Shown here piece by piece: positions 1 to 7,551 of a stretch of DNA of 40,798 nt. Within the stretch, counting starts at the first letter, position 1, and every line of letters begins with the position of its first letter. The translations under genes and the position numbers were made by a program. Origin of the DNA: Clostridia bacterium (GTDB lineage: Bacteria; Bacillota; Clostridia; Oscillospirales; CAG-272); NCBI GenBank assembly GCA_900768535.1, contig CAAGDE010000169.1, forward strand, positions 1 to 40,798, written 5' to 3'. The notes below the pieces were generated by a model, which worked only from the letters and a program-made list of their open reading frames with translations, searched no databases and was not told the DNA's origin.

Positions 1-48
1 CCCCCAACCGACGTACCGAATAAACTTTACGGTACGTTTGTTGGGGGG
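1..48. repeat. imperfect palindrome at window edge
   Basis: The arms CCCCCAAC..ACGTACCG and CGGTACGT..GTTGGGGG pair over about 18 bp with two mismatches around a loop of roughly 11 bases. It lies beyond the 3' end of the minus-strand gene ending at 143 and next to the two-hairpin repeat at 57-132. It could be a terminator of a gene left of the window, or an intergenic palindromic repeat. Confidence 0.5.
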
Positions 49-56
49 ATGCCCTT

Positions 57-132
57 CTCAGTGAAATTCTTTGGATTCCTAAACCTTTCTTCTAAGAAAG
101 GTTTAGGCGGGGTTTGGGGCGGAGCCCCAAGG
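57..132 (-). repeat. two-hairpin 3'-end element, copy 1
   Basis: Read on the minus strand, directly after the BofC-like gene, it forms hairpin 1 (TTGGGGC-tcc-GCCCCAA, 114-130) and a long perfect hairpin 2 (arms 78-91 and 94-107). A tail, TCCAAAGAATTTCACTGAG, follows. A second copy with the same order, spacing and tail, but compensating changes in both stems, is at 8521-8597. It probably acts as a transcription end or 3' processing signal. The position at a gene's 3' end is seen; the function is inferred. Confidence 0.6.
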
Positions 133-142
133 TCTTACCCCC

Positions 143-559
143 TCACTCCCAGTCCTGCAACAGGGAGAGGACCTCCTTCCAGGAGGTGAAGCGGATGCCG
201 TTGCGGAGGGCATCGCGGTCGGAGCGGGGGAGGGTGGCGGTGGGGATATCGGTCAGGCGGACGAGCTCGCCGGACTCGGTATAGACGGCGACCCGTCCGT
301 TGCTTTCGCGGATACAGAAGCGGTCATAGAGGACGCCGACCTGCCGGGCGTCCCTGCTGTCCTGTGGCTGTTTTTGGGGATCGGTCCGTGCCTGGCGGAG
401 GACATCCTCCATGTCATCCAGCATGGACTGTGCATCCCGGCGCACCTGTCCCGTTTCCGCAACGGCGTTCCGAAGAACGGTCAGCGCGGTGACGGCGAAC
501 ACCAGGCAGGCGCAGAGCAGAAAAACGCATAAGATCAGAATGATTCTTGTCCGATTCAT
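143..559 (-). CDS. BofC C-terminal-domain-like membrane-anchored protein
   Basis: This 138-residue protein has one N-terminal membrane segment (about residues 5-29), a charged linker (35-75) and a C-terminal domain. The latter runs from YDRFCIRESNGRVAVY to the LSLLQDWE end and contains a DIPTATLPRSDRDAL stretch. That tail resembles the C-terminal domain of BofC-like proteins in Clostridia, where a conserved 'NGxIAVY ... LPxxDRxxLxxGI' pattern precedes a short helix. BofC in Bacillus restrains SpoIVB signalling across the forespore membranes. Here only the C-terminal fold is likely shared, so that role is not assured. The start is fixed by GGAAGGAG a few bases upstream. The gene diverges from the penicillin-binding protein gene at 665. 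Confidence 0.6.
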   Translation of the reverse strand: MNRTRIILILCVFLLCACLVFAVTALTVLRNAVAETGQVRRDAQSMLDDMEDVLRQARTDPQKQPQDSRDARQVGVLYDRFCIRESNGRVAVYTESGELVRLTDIPTATLPRSDRDALRNGIRFTSWKEVLSLLQDWE

Positions 560-664
560 GTCAGTCTCCTTCCGGAAAATGTGGTAATAAAAGCATTTCC
601 GCTTTTGGGGTGATATATTCACGCGCGGACGGAAAGAATAAGAACGCGAAGGAGGCGAATGCGG

Positions 665-3136
665 ATGGCGAAGGAAAAACAAAAAAAGAAGGGACGCGCC
701 GGGCGCTGTTTCCTGCGCTGTTGCACGTGGATTCTGCTGGTGCTGACCGTGGCGGTTGCGGGATTCGGAATCTGGGCGGCGAAGCATTTCCGCACGGTTC
801 TGCCGGAATCGGTGCCGGGGATGCAGGTCGCGGGAACGCCGCCGGTGATGACCTACTACCGCTTCACCGACCGTGCCAATCGCGTGGGCGAGGCGGAGGT
901 GCTGACCGCCGGGGTTCCGCAGGCGCGGGAGGGGGGATATGTACAGTACGGCGACCTGCCGCCGGAGCTGGTTCACGCATTCGTGGCGATTGAGGACAAG
1001 CGGTTTTTCCGGCACCGGGGCGTGGACTGGTTCCGGACAGCGGCGGCGTGCTTTTCCTATCTCCGGGGGAGCCGGAACGGCTTCGGCGCGTCCACCGTCA
1101 CCCAGCAGACCGTCAAAAATCTGACGGGGGACAGCGAGGTGACCCTGCGCCGCAAGCTGCAGGAGATCCTTTACGCGCGGGATCTCGAACGGCGGCTGAC
1201 GAAGGACGGGATCATGGAGCTGTACGTCAACATTATTCCGTTTGCAAACGGCTGTACCGGCGTGGGGCAGGCGGCGGAGTTCTACTACCGGAAGAAGCCG
1301 GCGGAGCTGAATGCTGCGGAGTGCGCCGCCATTGCCGCGATTACGAACAATCCGACCTATTATAATCCGCTGACGCACCCGGAGCATACCGTGGCGCGGC
1401 GCAACCTGATTCTTTCCGAAATGCACGCGCAGGGGTATCTGGAGGAGGACGCGTACCGGGAGGCGGTCGCCGCTCCGCTGGGGCTGGCAGAGCAGGCGCA
1501 TGGAAATACCGAAACGGTGCATTCGTGGTATGTGGATATGGTGCTGGAGGACGTCATCACCGATCTGGCGGCAAAGGAAGGGATCAGCCGAGCGGCGGCT
1601 TCGGCAAAGGTGCTGGGCGGCGGGCTGACGATTGAGACGGCGATGGATCCCGAAATGCAGAAGATTGTGGAGGAATACTACGAAAGCGAGGCACGGACGC
1701 CGGAAAACGCCAAGGGAGAGCGCGCGCAGTCGGCGCTGATCGTCCTGGACGCGGCAACGGGAGACATTCTCGCGGTGGCGGGCGCGGTGGGGAAAAAGAC
1801 CGCAAACCGGATTCAGAATTTCGCCACGCAGACCCGCCGTCCGCCCGGCTCCGCCATCAAGCCGCTGTCGGTCTACGCGCCGGCGCTGGAGGAGGGGAGA
1901 ATCACCTGGAGCTCGGTCTTTGACGATGTTCCCCTGAATTTCGGCGCGGACGGTGCAACGCCGTGGCCGAAAAACGCGACCGGTTTTTACCGGGGGCTGA
2001 CCGACATTTCCTACGCAGTGGCGCATTCGACCAACACCGTGGCACTGCGGGTGCTGGAGGAGGTCGGCTTGCGGAATTCCTTCCGGTGGGCGCAGGAGCG
2101 GTTTCACCTGGAGAGCCTGATCGACCGCCCCGGCGGGAGCGACTGCGATGTGGCGGCGCTGGGGCTGGGACAGCTCCATTACGGCGTGACCCTGCGGGAG
2201 CTGACCGCCGCCTATACGGTATTCGCGGACGGGGGAATCTATCACGCGCCGCGCTCCTACTACCGGGTGCTGGACGCGGACGGGAACGTGCTGCTCTCCC
2301 GTCCCGATTCCGGCGAGCGGGTGATCTCCGGGAGCAATGCGGCGGTGATGACAAAGCTGCTGGAGGGCGTGGTGCGGGACGGAACCTCCTCGGCAATCAC
2401 GCTCCGGAACGTCACCGCGTGCGCCGGCAAGACCGGGACCACGCAGGATGACCGCGACCGGCTGTTTGTCGGCTACACGCCGGAGCTGGTCTGCGGGGTG
2501 TGGTGCGGCTATGAATACCCGGAGCCGGTTGTGGGGCGGAATCTCTGCACGGGAATCTGGAATGCGGTGATGCGCCGGCTGATATCCCTGGGCGGCGGAA
2601 AGACCGAATTTGACGTGCCCGCCGATGTGGTCCGCCTGACCTACTGCCGCGATTCGGGAAAGGTGTACGGCGATAATTGCCTGCACGATCCCAGGGGCAG
2701 CCGGATGGCGGCGGGCTGGTTCGTCCTGGGGACCGAGCCGCAGACCGAATGCGACTGCCATATCCTCTGCCCGGTTGCCGGGTCGGACGGCGGCGTCCTG
2801 CACGGGGGCGACCTGCCCGACGGGTGGCGGACCGTCTCCCTCATCCGCGCGGAACGGCACTTTCCCGTCTCCGTGACCGTGAGTGACGCGCAGTATGTCC
2901 GGCGCGGGGATCCTGCCCGCCTTCCGCCGAACCCGGATCCGACCGGCGCGTATTTTGAAGCCGGGGAGACCGACCGGTGCGGCAGGAGTGAGACGAAGCT
3001 GCCCTTCAACCGCTCATATCTTCCGCCGGTGTCCGATGCCGATGAGGAGAGCCGGGAGGAATCGGAGGACGGGCAGGAGTCCGTGCCGCCGGATCTCTGG
3101 CACCGGTATATTTTCCCGCACCCGCGCATAGGATAG
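665..3136 (+). CDS. class A penicillin-binding protein (glycosyltransferase/transpeptidase)
   Basis: A bifunctional peptidoglycan polymerase acting outside the membrane. A basic N-terminal tail and one membrane helix (about 20-38) anchor it. The GT51 glycosyltransferase domain shows the catalytic-Glu motif EDKRFFRHRG (about 110-119), GASTVTQQ (141-148), RKLQE and a TKDGIMELYVN stretch. The transpeptidase domain carries the active Ser in SAIK (396-399), STN (455-457) and KTGTT (589-593). A polar, acidic tail of about 100 residues follows. ATG 665 sits 9 bases after GGAGG; ATG 659, only 3 bases away, is less likely. It diverges from the BofC-like gene and is followed closely by the TspO-like gene. 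All catalytic residues are present, so it should be active. Confidence 0.95.
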   Translation: MAKEKQKKKGRAGRCFLRCCTWILLVLTVAVAGFGIWAAKHFRTVLPESVPGMQVAGTPPVMTYYRFTDRANRVGEAEVLTAGVPQAREGGYVQYGDLPPELVHAFVAIEDKRFFRHRGVDWFRTAAACFSYLRGSRNGFGASTVTQQTVKNLTGDSEVTLRRKLQEILYARDLERRLTKDGIMELYVNIIPFANGCTGVGQAAEFYYRKKPAELNAAECAAIAAITNNPTYYNPLTHPEHTVARRNLILSEMHAQGYLEEDAYREAVAAPLGLAEQAHGNTETVHSWYVDMVLEDVITDLAAKEGISRAAASAKVLGGGLTIETAMDPEMQKIVEEYYESEARTPENAKGERAQSALIVLDAATGDILAVAGAVGKKTANRIQNFATQTRRPPGSAIKPLSVYAPALEEGRITWSSVFDDVPLNFGADGATPWPKNATGFYRGLTDISYAVAHSTNTVALRVLEEVGLRNSFRWAQERFHLESLIDRPGGSDCDVAALGLGQLHYGVTLRELTAAYTVFADGGIYHAPRSYYRVLDADGNVLLSRPDSGERVISGSNAAVMTKLLEGVVRDGTSSAITLRNVTACAGKTGTTQDDRDRLFVGYTPELVCGVWCGYEYPEPVVGRNLCTGIWNAVMRRLISLGGGKTEFDVPADVVRLTYCRDSGKVYGDNCLHDPRGSRMAAGWFVLGTEPQTECDCHILCPVAGSDGGVLHGGDLPDGWRTVSLIRAERHFPVSVTVSDAQYVRRGDPARLPPNPDPTGAYFEAGETDRCGRSETKLPFNRSYLPPVSDADEESREESEDGQESVPPDLWHRYIFPHPRIG

Positions 3137-3178
3137 CGTGGGTGCGGACAGAAACGGCACCCGTGGGAGGTGCTGTTT

Positions 3179-3712
3179 TTGTATCGGAAGAAGTACGGCA
3201 GAATGACAACGCTTGCGTGGATGAGCGCCGAGATCCGGCAGACCAGCCCGGCACTGGCGGTGATTGTCGGGTGCCTGTGTGCGATTGTTTATGTGATTGT
3301 GCGGGGGACGAGCGGACATCCGTACGGCGTCATGCTGGCGCTGGGCATTTCGGATCTGGTTCCGCCGGTGTGGCTGATGACGGTTCTGCGGTTTCTCTCC
3401 TTTTTCACCGTCGGCTGTGCGGCGGGCTTGGTGCTGGGCTGGCGGGAGCGCGGCTGTGCGGGGGAGAAGTACCGCGCGGGGATGCTGTTTCTGCTGCTGG
3501 TGGCGTTGGAGCTGTGCTGGTATCCTACGCTGTTTGTCTCGGCGCTGGTGTTTCTGGCGGTGCTGGAGTCGCTGATGATTCTGGTGTTGTCCCTGCTGGT
3601 CACGGTCGGATTCTTCCGTGTCAGCCGGCTGGCGGGCGTGATTCTGACCCTGCACTGTGTGTGGGTGATCTACCTGATGATCCTGACTTTCTCCATATTT
3701 TTCCGAAACTGA
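3179..3712 (+). CDS. TspO/MBR-family (tryptophan-rich sensory) membrane protein
   Basis: A multi-spanning membrane protein of about 177 residues. The C-terminal half matches the TspO/MBR pattern: ALELCWYPTLF (usual 'NxxWxxxFF'), a long hydrophobic segment, then FFRVSRLAGVILTLHCVWV and a final helix ending in FSIFFRN. An N-terminal PPVWLMTVLRFL block corresponds to the family's 'PPxWVFxPVW'. TspO proteins bind tetrapyrroles and sterol-like ligands; bacterial roles are mostly regulatory. It has fewer tryptophans than usual and a longer N terminus (families usually run 150-165 residues). No ATG has a good ribosome site; a TTG at 3179 lies 8 bases after GGGAGG, and ATG 3203 is an alternative. It may be co-transcribed with the penicillin-binding protein. 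Confidence 0.65.
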   Translation: MYRKKYGRMTTLAWMSAEIRQTSPALAVIVGCLCAIVYVIVRGTSGHPYGVMLALGISDLVPPVWLMTVLRFLSFFTVGCAAGLVLGWRERGCAGEKYRAGMLFLLLVALELCWYPTLFVSALVFLAVLESLMILVLSLLVTVGFFRVSRLAGVILTLHCVWVIYLMILTFSIFFRN

Positions 3713-3784
3713 TATAAAATCAGCAAAAATCGACACTGATTTGCAAATTATCTTGCCGAATGCGGAAAAAGTTCGTCAAAACCC

Positions 3785-3813
3785 TTGACAAACCCGAAAA
3801 AGTATGCTATAAT
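3785..3813 (+). promoter_or_regulatory. consensus sigma-A promoter
   Basis: TTGACA (3785-3790), a 17-bp spacer ending in TGC (extended -10), and TATAAT (3808-3813). The only thing downstream before a strong terminator at 4034-4071 is a 47-codon frame, so the transcript would be about 250 bases. Confidence 0.8.
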
Positions 3814-3877
3814 AGGGTATCCTGAAGGGAAGGAACGAAAGCAGCTGTCTGTCACGGCAGGCTGATGGTATTCTGCG

Positions 3878-4021
3878 ATGAAAACAGTGTCTCGAATTCT
3901 ACTTTGTACAATTGACGTCATTGCCCTGCTTTTGGGGCTGGACTGTGCAATCCGTACCGCCGCGGTTGATCGGGGCATCCTTGATTACAGCGGTCAGGGA
4001 AGAAACGAGTACGGGCGCTGA
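3878..4021 (+). CDS. possible 47-residue membrane microprotein (or non-coding transcript)
   Basis: An ATG-to-TGA frame encoding 47 residues that begins MKTVSRILLC, with one hydrophobic stretch (about 6-25) and a polar end (GQGRNEYGR). It lies entirely inside a unit bounded by a consensus promoter (3785-3813) and an intrinsic terminator (4034-4071). The start has no convincing Shine-Dalgarno sequence (only GATGG further upstream), so the transcript may instead be a small RNA of about 250 bases. I do not recognise it as 6S RNA, SRP RNA, RNase P RNA, tmRNA or a known riboswitch. The existence of the transcription unit is well supported; coding is a guess. Confidence 0.3.
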   Translation: MKTVSRILLCTIDVIALLLGLDCAIRTAAVDRGILDYSGQGRNEYGR

Positions 4022-4033
4022 AAACTACATAAA

Positions 4034-4071
4034 GCCGCCCCTGAAGCCCCAGGCTTTGCGGGCGGTTTTTT
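4034..4071 (+). terminator. intrinsic terminator
   Basis: Stacked stems CCGCCC/GGGCGG (4035-4040 with 4060-4065) and AAGCC/GGCTT (4044-4048 with 4052-4056), followed by TTTTTT. It ends the short transcription unit starting near 3820. Confidence 0.85.
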
Positions 4072-4181
4072 CTGTAGATGAACGTGGAGCAGAGGCTGAC
4101 GGAAGATTTTTGACTTAGCCGGAAGCGCACCACCCCGTGTCCGCGTCCTCGGTGGGCGGAATGCGTTATGCGGTACGTTTA

Positions 4182-4523
4182 AACAACGGAGATCCCGCCT
4201 GCTGGCGCCCCGCCGGGGGGCGGGGTTCGACTGCGCGGCAACGTTTGGTGGGTGCGCCTGATTCTTGGTGAGTGGTGCCGCTTCGCTCAGGATGACACGT
4301 GGGTTACAGGGGCGTGATACGTAATTTGTTTGGCATGAAATATAGTACAGTGAAACTAACTGATACGGCTTTTTGTTTTTTGTCCCACCGTCCGGTGCCC
4401 TACCGTGTCATCCTGAGCGAAGCGGCACCACCCGCCAAAAATCAAGCGCGACCGCCAATCATTGCCGCACAGTCGAACCCCGCCCCCCAGGCGGGGCGCC
4501 AGCAGGCGGGATCTCCGTTGTTT
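4182..4523. repeat. large imperfect inverted repeat (MITE-like), ~118-bp arms
   Basis: The left arm (4182-4299) and right arm (4404-4523) are reverse complements with scattered mismatches. Shared blocks include the ends ACAACGGAGATCCCGCCTGC, a GC-rich GGCGCCCCGCC core and CGCTTCGCTCAGGATGACAC. The roughly 104-base spacer is more AT-rich and carries no convincing gene. This fits a non-autonomous palindromic element. I saw no target-site duplication or transposase. Together with the unit at 3785-4071 it accounts for the 3713-4598 gap. Confidence 0.7.
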
Positions 4524-4598
4524 CAGCGCACCCACGTAACGCCCCCCGCCCCCATGCCTTCCAATGGGGAAAGAGAATTGCACGCAATAGGAGGCACC

Positions 4599-4937
4599 AT
4601 GCAAAAAATAAAGGACCGGATCAAAAAATTCTTCCGCTGGATTTGGGGAGAATGCAAGGACTACCGCACGCTGTTGCTGTTGATTGGCGTCATGGCGGTT
4701 GTGTATGCGCCTGTTTGGGCGGGATATCTGCTCTACGCCATCTTCCGGTGGCGCTGGTGCCTTGCCATGGCAACCGGATGTCTGATCTTTTGGGCAGGAC
4801 CGTTTACGCCGTTCTTTCCTTTGTGCATTGCCGTCACGCTGGCAATCAAACGGCTCCTGGAGAAGAAGCGAAAAAAAGATGCGGACGCTTCTGCGAAAAC
4901 CGGGGATAAAAATGATGAAAATCTCTTGCAAAAGTGA
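4599..4937 (+). CDS. small two-helix membrane protein, unknown function
   Basis: A 112-residue protein: basic amphipathic N terminus (MQKIKDRIKKFFRWIW), two hydrophobic segments (about 25-50 and 55-83, the second containing WAGPFTPFFPLCIAV), and a highly charged lysine-rich tail (KRLLEKKRKKDADAS). The start is set by AGGAGG a few bases upstream; reading the frame further upstream would run through the inverted repeat and is not plausible. It is separated from its neighbours by the repeat on the left and a hairpin on the right. I do not recognise a family. It is likely inner-membrane with a cytoplasmic tail by the positive-inside rule. Confidence 0.7.
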   Translation: MQKIKDRIKKFFRWIWGECKDYRTLLLLIGVMAVVYAPVWAGYLLYAIFRWRWCLAMATGCLIFWAGPFTPFFPLCIAVTLAIKRLLEKKRKKDADASAKTGDKNDENLLQK

Positions 4938-4954
4938 GGGAAATGTGATACAAT
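4926..4954 (+). promoter_or_regulatory. sigma-A promoter overlapping a gene 3' end
   Basis: TTGCAA (4926-4931), 17 bp, TACAAT (4949-4954) with an extended TGA. It overlaps the last codons of the gene at 4599 and would start about 20 bases before the perfect hairpin at 4981-5010. It closely resembles the V-ATPase promoter at 9150-9178. Confidence 0.55.
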
Positions 4955-4980
4955 GAGAATGTTACTCCGAATGACCGGAA

Positions 4981-5010
4981 CGCCCGCAGAACCGTTTGGT
5001 TCTGCGGGCG
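4981..5010. terminator. bidirectional hairpin between convergent genes
   Basis: A perfect 13-bp stem, CGCCCGCAGAACC (4981-4993) with its complement (4998-5010), and a GTTT loop. There is no real T-run on either side, so Rho-independent strength is uncertain. It separates the plus-strand membrane gene from the minus-strand cortex-lytic cluster. Confidence 0.6.
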
Positions 5011-5026
5011 GCTTTGCTGTCAGGGG

Positions 5027-5563
5027 TCAGCTGCAGGACTGCGCGATGAAGAGGACATTGTACTGACGCACCATCGCGTCCCAGACTGTATCGGTGACGG
5101 TTCCGGTGGGGGAGAGGTCATTGCAGCGCTGAAAGGCTTTGACCGCCTCGCCGGTCTCGCGGGTAAAGTCGCCGGTGACCTCCACCGATCCGATGGAGCC
5201 GTATTTTTTCTCCAGCGTCAGCAGCATGAACTGTGTCGCCGCAACCGCAAAGCCGCGGCTTCCGATCTCCAGAATCGCTCCGGTGGCGGTGCGGGGGAAG
5301 ATATCCATCTTTTCGCGCGGTGCCCTGGCTTGCAGGGATGCTTCATAGGCTTCAAAGAGTGCCTCCCAGGTGGTCTGATCCGCCACACCGGTGACGGGAA
5401 GATCGCGGGATGCCTGGAATTCCTCCAGGGCGCGCTGGGTGGCAAGACCGAAGATGCCGTTCACGGGCGGCTGGGTCATGCCGGGGGTGTCATAGGCAAT
5501 CTGCCGCAGATAGGTCTGCAGGTTCAGAACTGCCGCGATCGGTGTATTTTGCGGTGCTTCCAT
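5027..5563 (-). CDS. peptidoglycan-binding protein with two PG_binding_1 repeats
   Basis: A 178-residue protein made almost wholly of two peptidoglycan-binding domain 1 repeats. The first spans about 12-75 (VNGIFGLATQRALEEFQ ... TGVADQTTWEAL), the second about 95-170 (VTGDFTRETGEAVKAFQ ... TGTVTDTVWDAM). Each has the typical 'D/NGxFGxxTxxAVxxFQ ... G.vD..TW' pattern. No signal peptide or catalytic domain is visible. It starts 11 bases after the SleC-like gene with GGAGG upstream, so it is the third gene of that operon. It probably acts as an accessory cortex-binding component of the spore; that role is inferred from context. Confidence 0.85.
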   Translation of the reverse strand: MEAPQNTPIAAVLNLQTYLRQIAYDTPGMTQPPVNGIFGLATQRALEEFQASRDLPVTGVADQTTWEALFEAYEASLQARAPREKMDIFPRTATGAILEIGSRGFAVAATQFMLLTLEKKYGSIGSVEVTGDFTRETGEAVKAFQRCNDLSPTGTVTDTVWDAMVRQYNVLFIAQSCS

Positions 5564-5574
5564 GCGTTTCCTCC

Positions 5575-6981
5575 TTACTGCTGTCCGACCGGGGCGCCGG
5601 GATACTGCCCGTCATTCAACCGCGCGCCGATATACAGGGTGTTGTAAATGTCGGTCACGGCATTCCACACCGTTGCATCCACCACGCCCCCGTTTGCAGT
5701 GGGCAGACCGAATTCCTCTTTGAAGGCGATGACGGCTTCCTCGGTGCGGGGACCGAAATATCCGGTGGCATTGACGGTCGGAATGGACGGATAGGAGCGC
5801 GCGATATAGTTGAGATACTCCTGCAGCAGGCGCACATAGTCGGAGTCGGACCCCACACGGAGCGGCGCGCCGGGATAGGGAACGGTGACGCCCTCGGTAT
5901 ACTGCGTGGGAACGGTTCGGATGATACCGAGATAGGCATCGTAGAGTGTGTTCCATGTCCGGACGCCGACAATGCCGTCCTCGTCCAGCCCGAAGGTTCG
6001 CTGCAGTGCCTTGACCGCCGCCAGCGTTTCCGGACCGAACACGCCGTCCACCGCAATGACGGGGATGGTGTCGTAATACTGCCCCACGTAATTCAGAAGA
6101 TACTGCAGATTATAAATGTAGTTTCCGCTGTCGCCCTCCCGGAGCACCTCCGGGAAGATCGGCGTGACCTCTCCCTCCGGAATGCCCTCGGCGGAAAGAT
6201 CGGTCAGCCTTTTGACGCCGATATAGACGTTTTGAACGGTGTACCAGGTGGAGGGACCGACCAGACCGTCTACGTCCAGGTTGAAAATCTCCTGAAAGCG
6301 CCGGACCGCCGCCTCGGTATCCTCTTCGAATCTGCCGTCGGTTGCAAGGATTTTCGGAATGGACGGATAGTTGTTGGAAATCCGGTTGAGGCGGATCTGC
6401 ACGGTGCGGACATCATTGTTCACCGAACCGAGCCGGAGCGGCACGGCCGGGGCGCTGGAACCGACGCCTGCAATCGGTGCGTCCCGGACCAGCTCAATGT
6501 TGTCCCCGTAGTAATATTGAAGGATTTCAAACGGCGTCAGCCCGCGGTTGGCAAGCGAAACCGTTCCCCATTGCGAAAGCCCGTTGCAGGTCACGGTGGT
6601 GCCGTTGCAGTATTGGGCAAACAGCGGTGCCACGCTGCCCTCGCGCCGGATATAGTCATTGAACAGCTCCGAGGCGATCCGGCGGACGTTTTCAAAGGTC
6701 TCCCGCCCGTTCACGAATGCCTGATCGTAGGCGGTGTTGTTGGTGATGTCAAAATCGTAGCCGCGCGTGCGGTAGTACTCCGTCCATACGCGGTTCAGCG
6801 CAAAGGAAACCTGCGCGTAAATGTTGGCGCGGATGGCGTTCTCCGGCCAGGTGGGGTAGATCTCACTGGAAGCAACATTGGCGATGTAGTCAAGAAAGGG
6901 GACCGTGACATTGGAGGCGTCCGACTGCGGCGCTCCGAGATGTACGGTGATGGTTTCCGGAATGACCGGTGTGTTCGGCAT
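5575..6981 (-). CDS. sleC: SleC-type spore cortex-lytic protein, catalytic part with three PG-binding repeats
   Basis: A 468-residue protein. Residues 1-165 match the mature part of clostridial SleC, the cortex-lytic enzyme of germinating spores: a VIPETITVHLGAP start, DYIANVASSEIYPTWP with the likely catalytic Glu40 of the SpoIID-like transglycosylase fold, and blocks such as ALNRVWTEYYRTRGYDF, FAQYCNGTTVTC, LSQWGTVSLANRG and EILQYYYGD. Three peptidoglycan-binding repeats follow (about 184-255, 280-352, 372-453). There is no signal peptide, as expected for a mother-cell-made spore protein. Classic SleC carries an N-terminal prodomain in the same chain; here the prodomain-like sequence is the separate upstream gene. 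The start has its own AGGAGG 7 bases before ATG. It has more PG-binding repeats than I recall for Clostridium perfringens SleC. Confidence 0.8.
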   Translation of the reverse strand: MPNTPVIPETITVHLGAPQSDASNVTVPFLDYIANVASSEIYPTWPENAIRANIYAQVSFALNRVWTEYYRTRGYDFDITNNTAYDQAFVNGRETFENVRRIASELFNDYIRREGSVAPLFAQYCNGTTVTCNGLSQWGTVSLANRGLTPFEILQYYYGDNIELVRDAPIAGVGSSAPAVPLRLGSVNNDVRTVQIRLNRISNNYPSIPKILATDGRFEEDTEAAVRRFQEIFNLDVDGLVGPSTWYTVQNVYIGVKRLTDLSAEGIPEGEVTPIFPEVLREGDSGNYIYNLQYLLNYVGQYYDTIPVIAVDGVFGPETLAAVKALQRTFGLDEDGIVGVRTWNTLYDAYLGIIRTVPTQYTEGVTVPYPGAPLRVGSDSDYVRLLQEYLNYIARSYPSIPTVNATGYFGPRTEEAVIAFKEEFGLPTANGGVVDATVWNAVTDIYNTLYIGARLNDGQYPGAPVGQQ

Positions 6982-6997
6982 GGCTGTTCCTCCTGTG

Positions 6998-7495
6998 TCA
7001 AAGTCCCGGATAGTCGCATTCCGGGAAGTATTCCGGATTCATGGGAAACGTTCCGCCGGAGCCGTTCTCCGGGAGCGGCACGAGAAACGCCTGCTGAAGC
7101 GAGGTGATGCCGTCGAATACCGGTACGCCGAGATAGGTCTGACTGCGGTAGCTGTGCAGTGTGACATCAACCGAATACCGGGAATACGGCTGGCGGGCGC
7201 CGGGGCTTTCGGAATCGGCGGCGGGCGGTGCCGGCAGGGGGATTTTGGGGGTGTTGCCGTCCCTGCCGCTGACCAGCGAGGCAATGATGTCCCCCCGCGT
7301 GGCGGGCTCGGTGACGGTTTCGTCCGCATAGTTCCGGATGTCAACCTGTGCCCCCGCCAGGGGAATCGCTCCCCGCGCGGTCGTCACGTGGACGATCAGG
7401 TACCCGGTTCCCGTGTTCTCCCCGGACGTTGCGGGGGACGGCGGATCCTGCCGCTGGACGGTGTCCGGTGTTTCGCGGTTTCTGTTTTCTTCCAT
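6998..7495 (-). CDS. stand-alone SleC-prodomain-like protein (prealbumin-like/CarboxypepD_reg-like)
   Basis: A 165-residue protein with a polar N terminus (about 1-30) and one beta-rich domain from GYLIVHVTTARGAIPLAGAQ through GNTPKIPLPAPP, PYSRYSVDVTLHSYRSQTY and PVFDGITSLQQAFLVPL, ending in ECDYPGL. This order, including the final DYP, matches the N-terminal pre/pro region of clostridial SleC as I remember it, but the gene stops there. The SleC-like catalytic gene starts 16 bases later in another frame with its own ribosome site. The start ATG is 8 bases from AAAGGAG. It is first in the three-gene operon behind a sigma-K-like promoter. It could be a trans-acting inhibitor, chaperone or anchor for SleC; this is inference. 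Confidence 0.7.
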   Translation of the reverse strand: MEENRNRETPDTVQRQDPPSPATSGENTGTGYLIVHVTTARGAIPLAGAQVDIRNYADETVTEPATRGDIIASLVSGRDGNTPKIPLPAPPAADSESPGARQPYSRYSVDVTLHSYRSQTYLGVPVFDGITSLQQAFLVPLPENGSGGTFPMNPEYFPECDYPGL

Positions 7496-7551
7496 ATGCA
7501 ATGCTCCTTTCCCTGTGGCAGAACGGACCTGCGTTGCCACCGTATCGTTAT

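Noticed and set aside
143..2860. A 905-codon open frame on the minus strand across the penicillin-binding protein gene
   Set aside because: Only its last 138 codons (from ATG at 559) look like protein with a ribosome site. The rest is the antisense shadow of a gene with all catalytic motifs and has low-complexity R/H/P/Q-rich composition.
6981..6998. Frameshift or sequencing error breaking a single sleC gene
   Set aside because: The second gene has its own AGGAGG and ATG in the short gap, and the first ends at a natural domain boundary. A shift cannot be excluded without relatives, so the split is reported as a finding.
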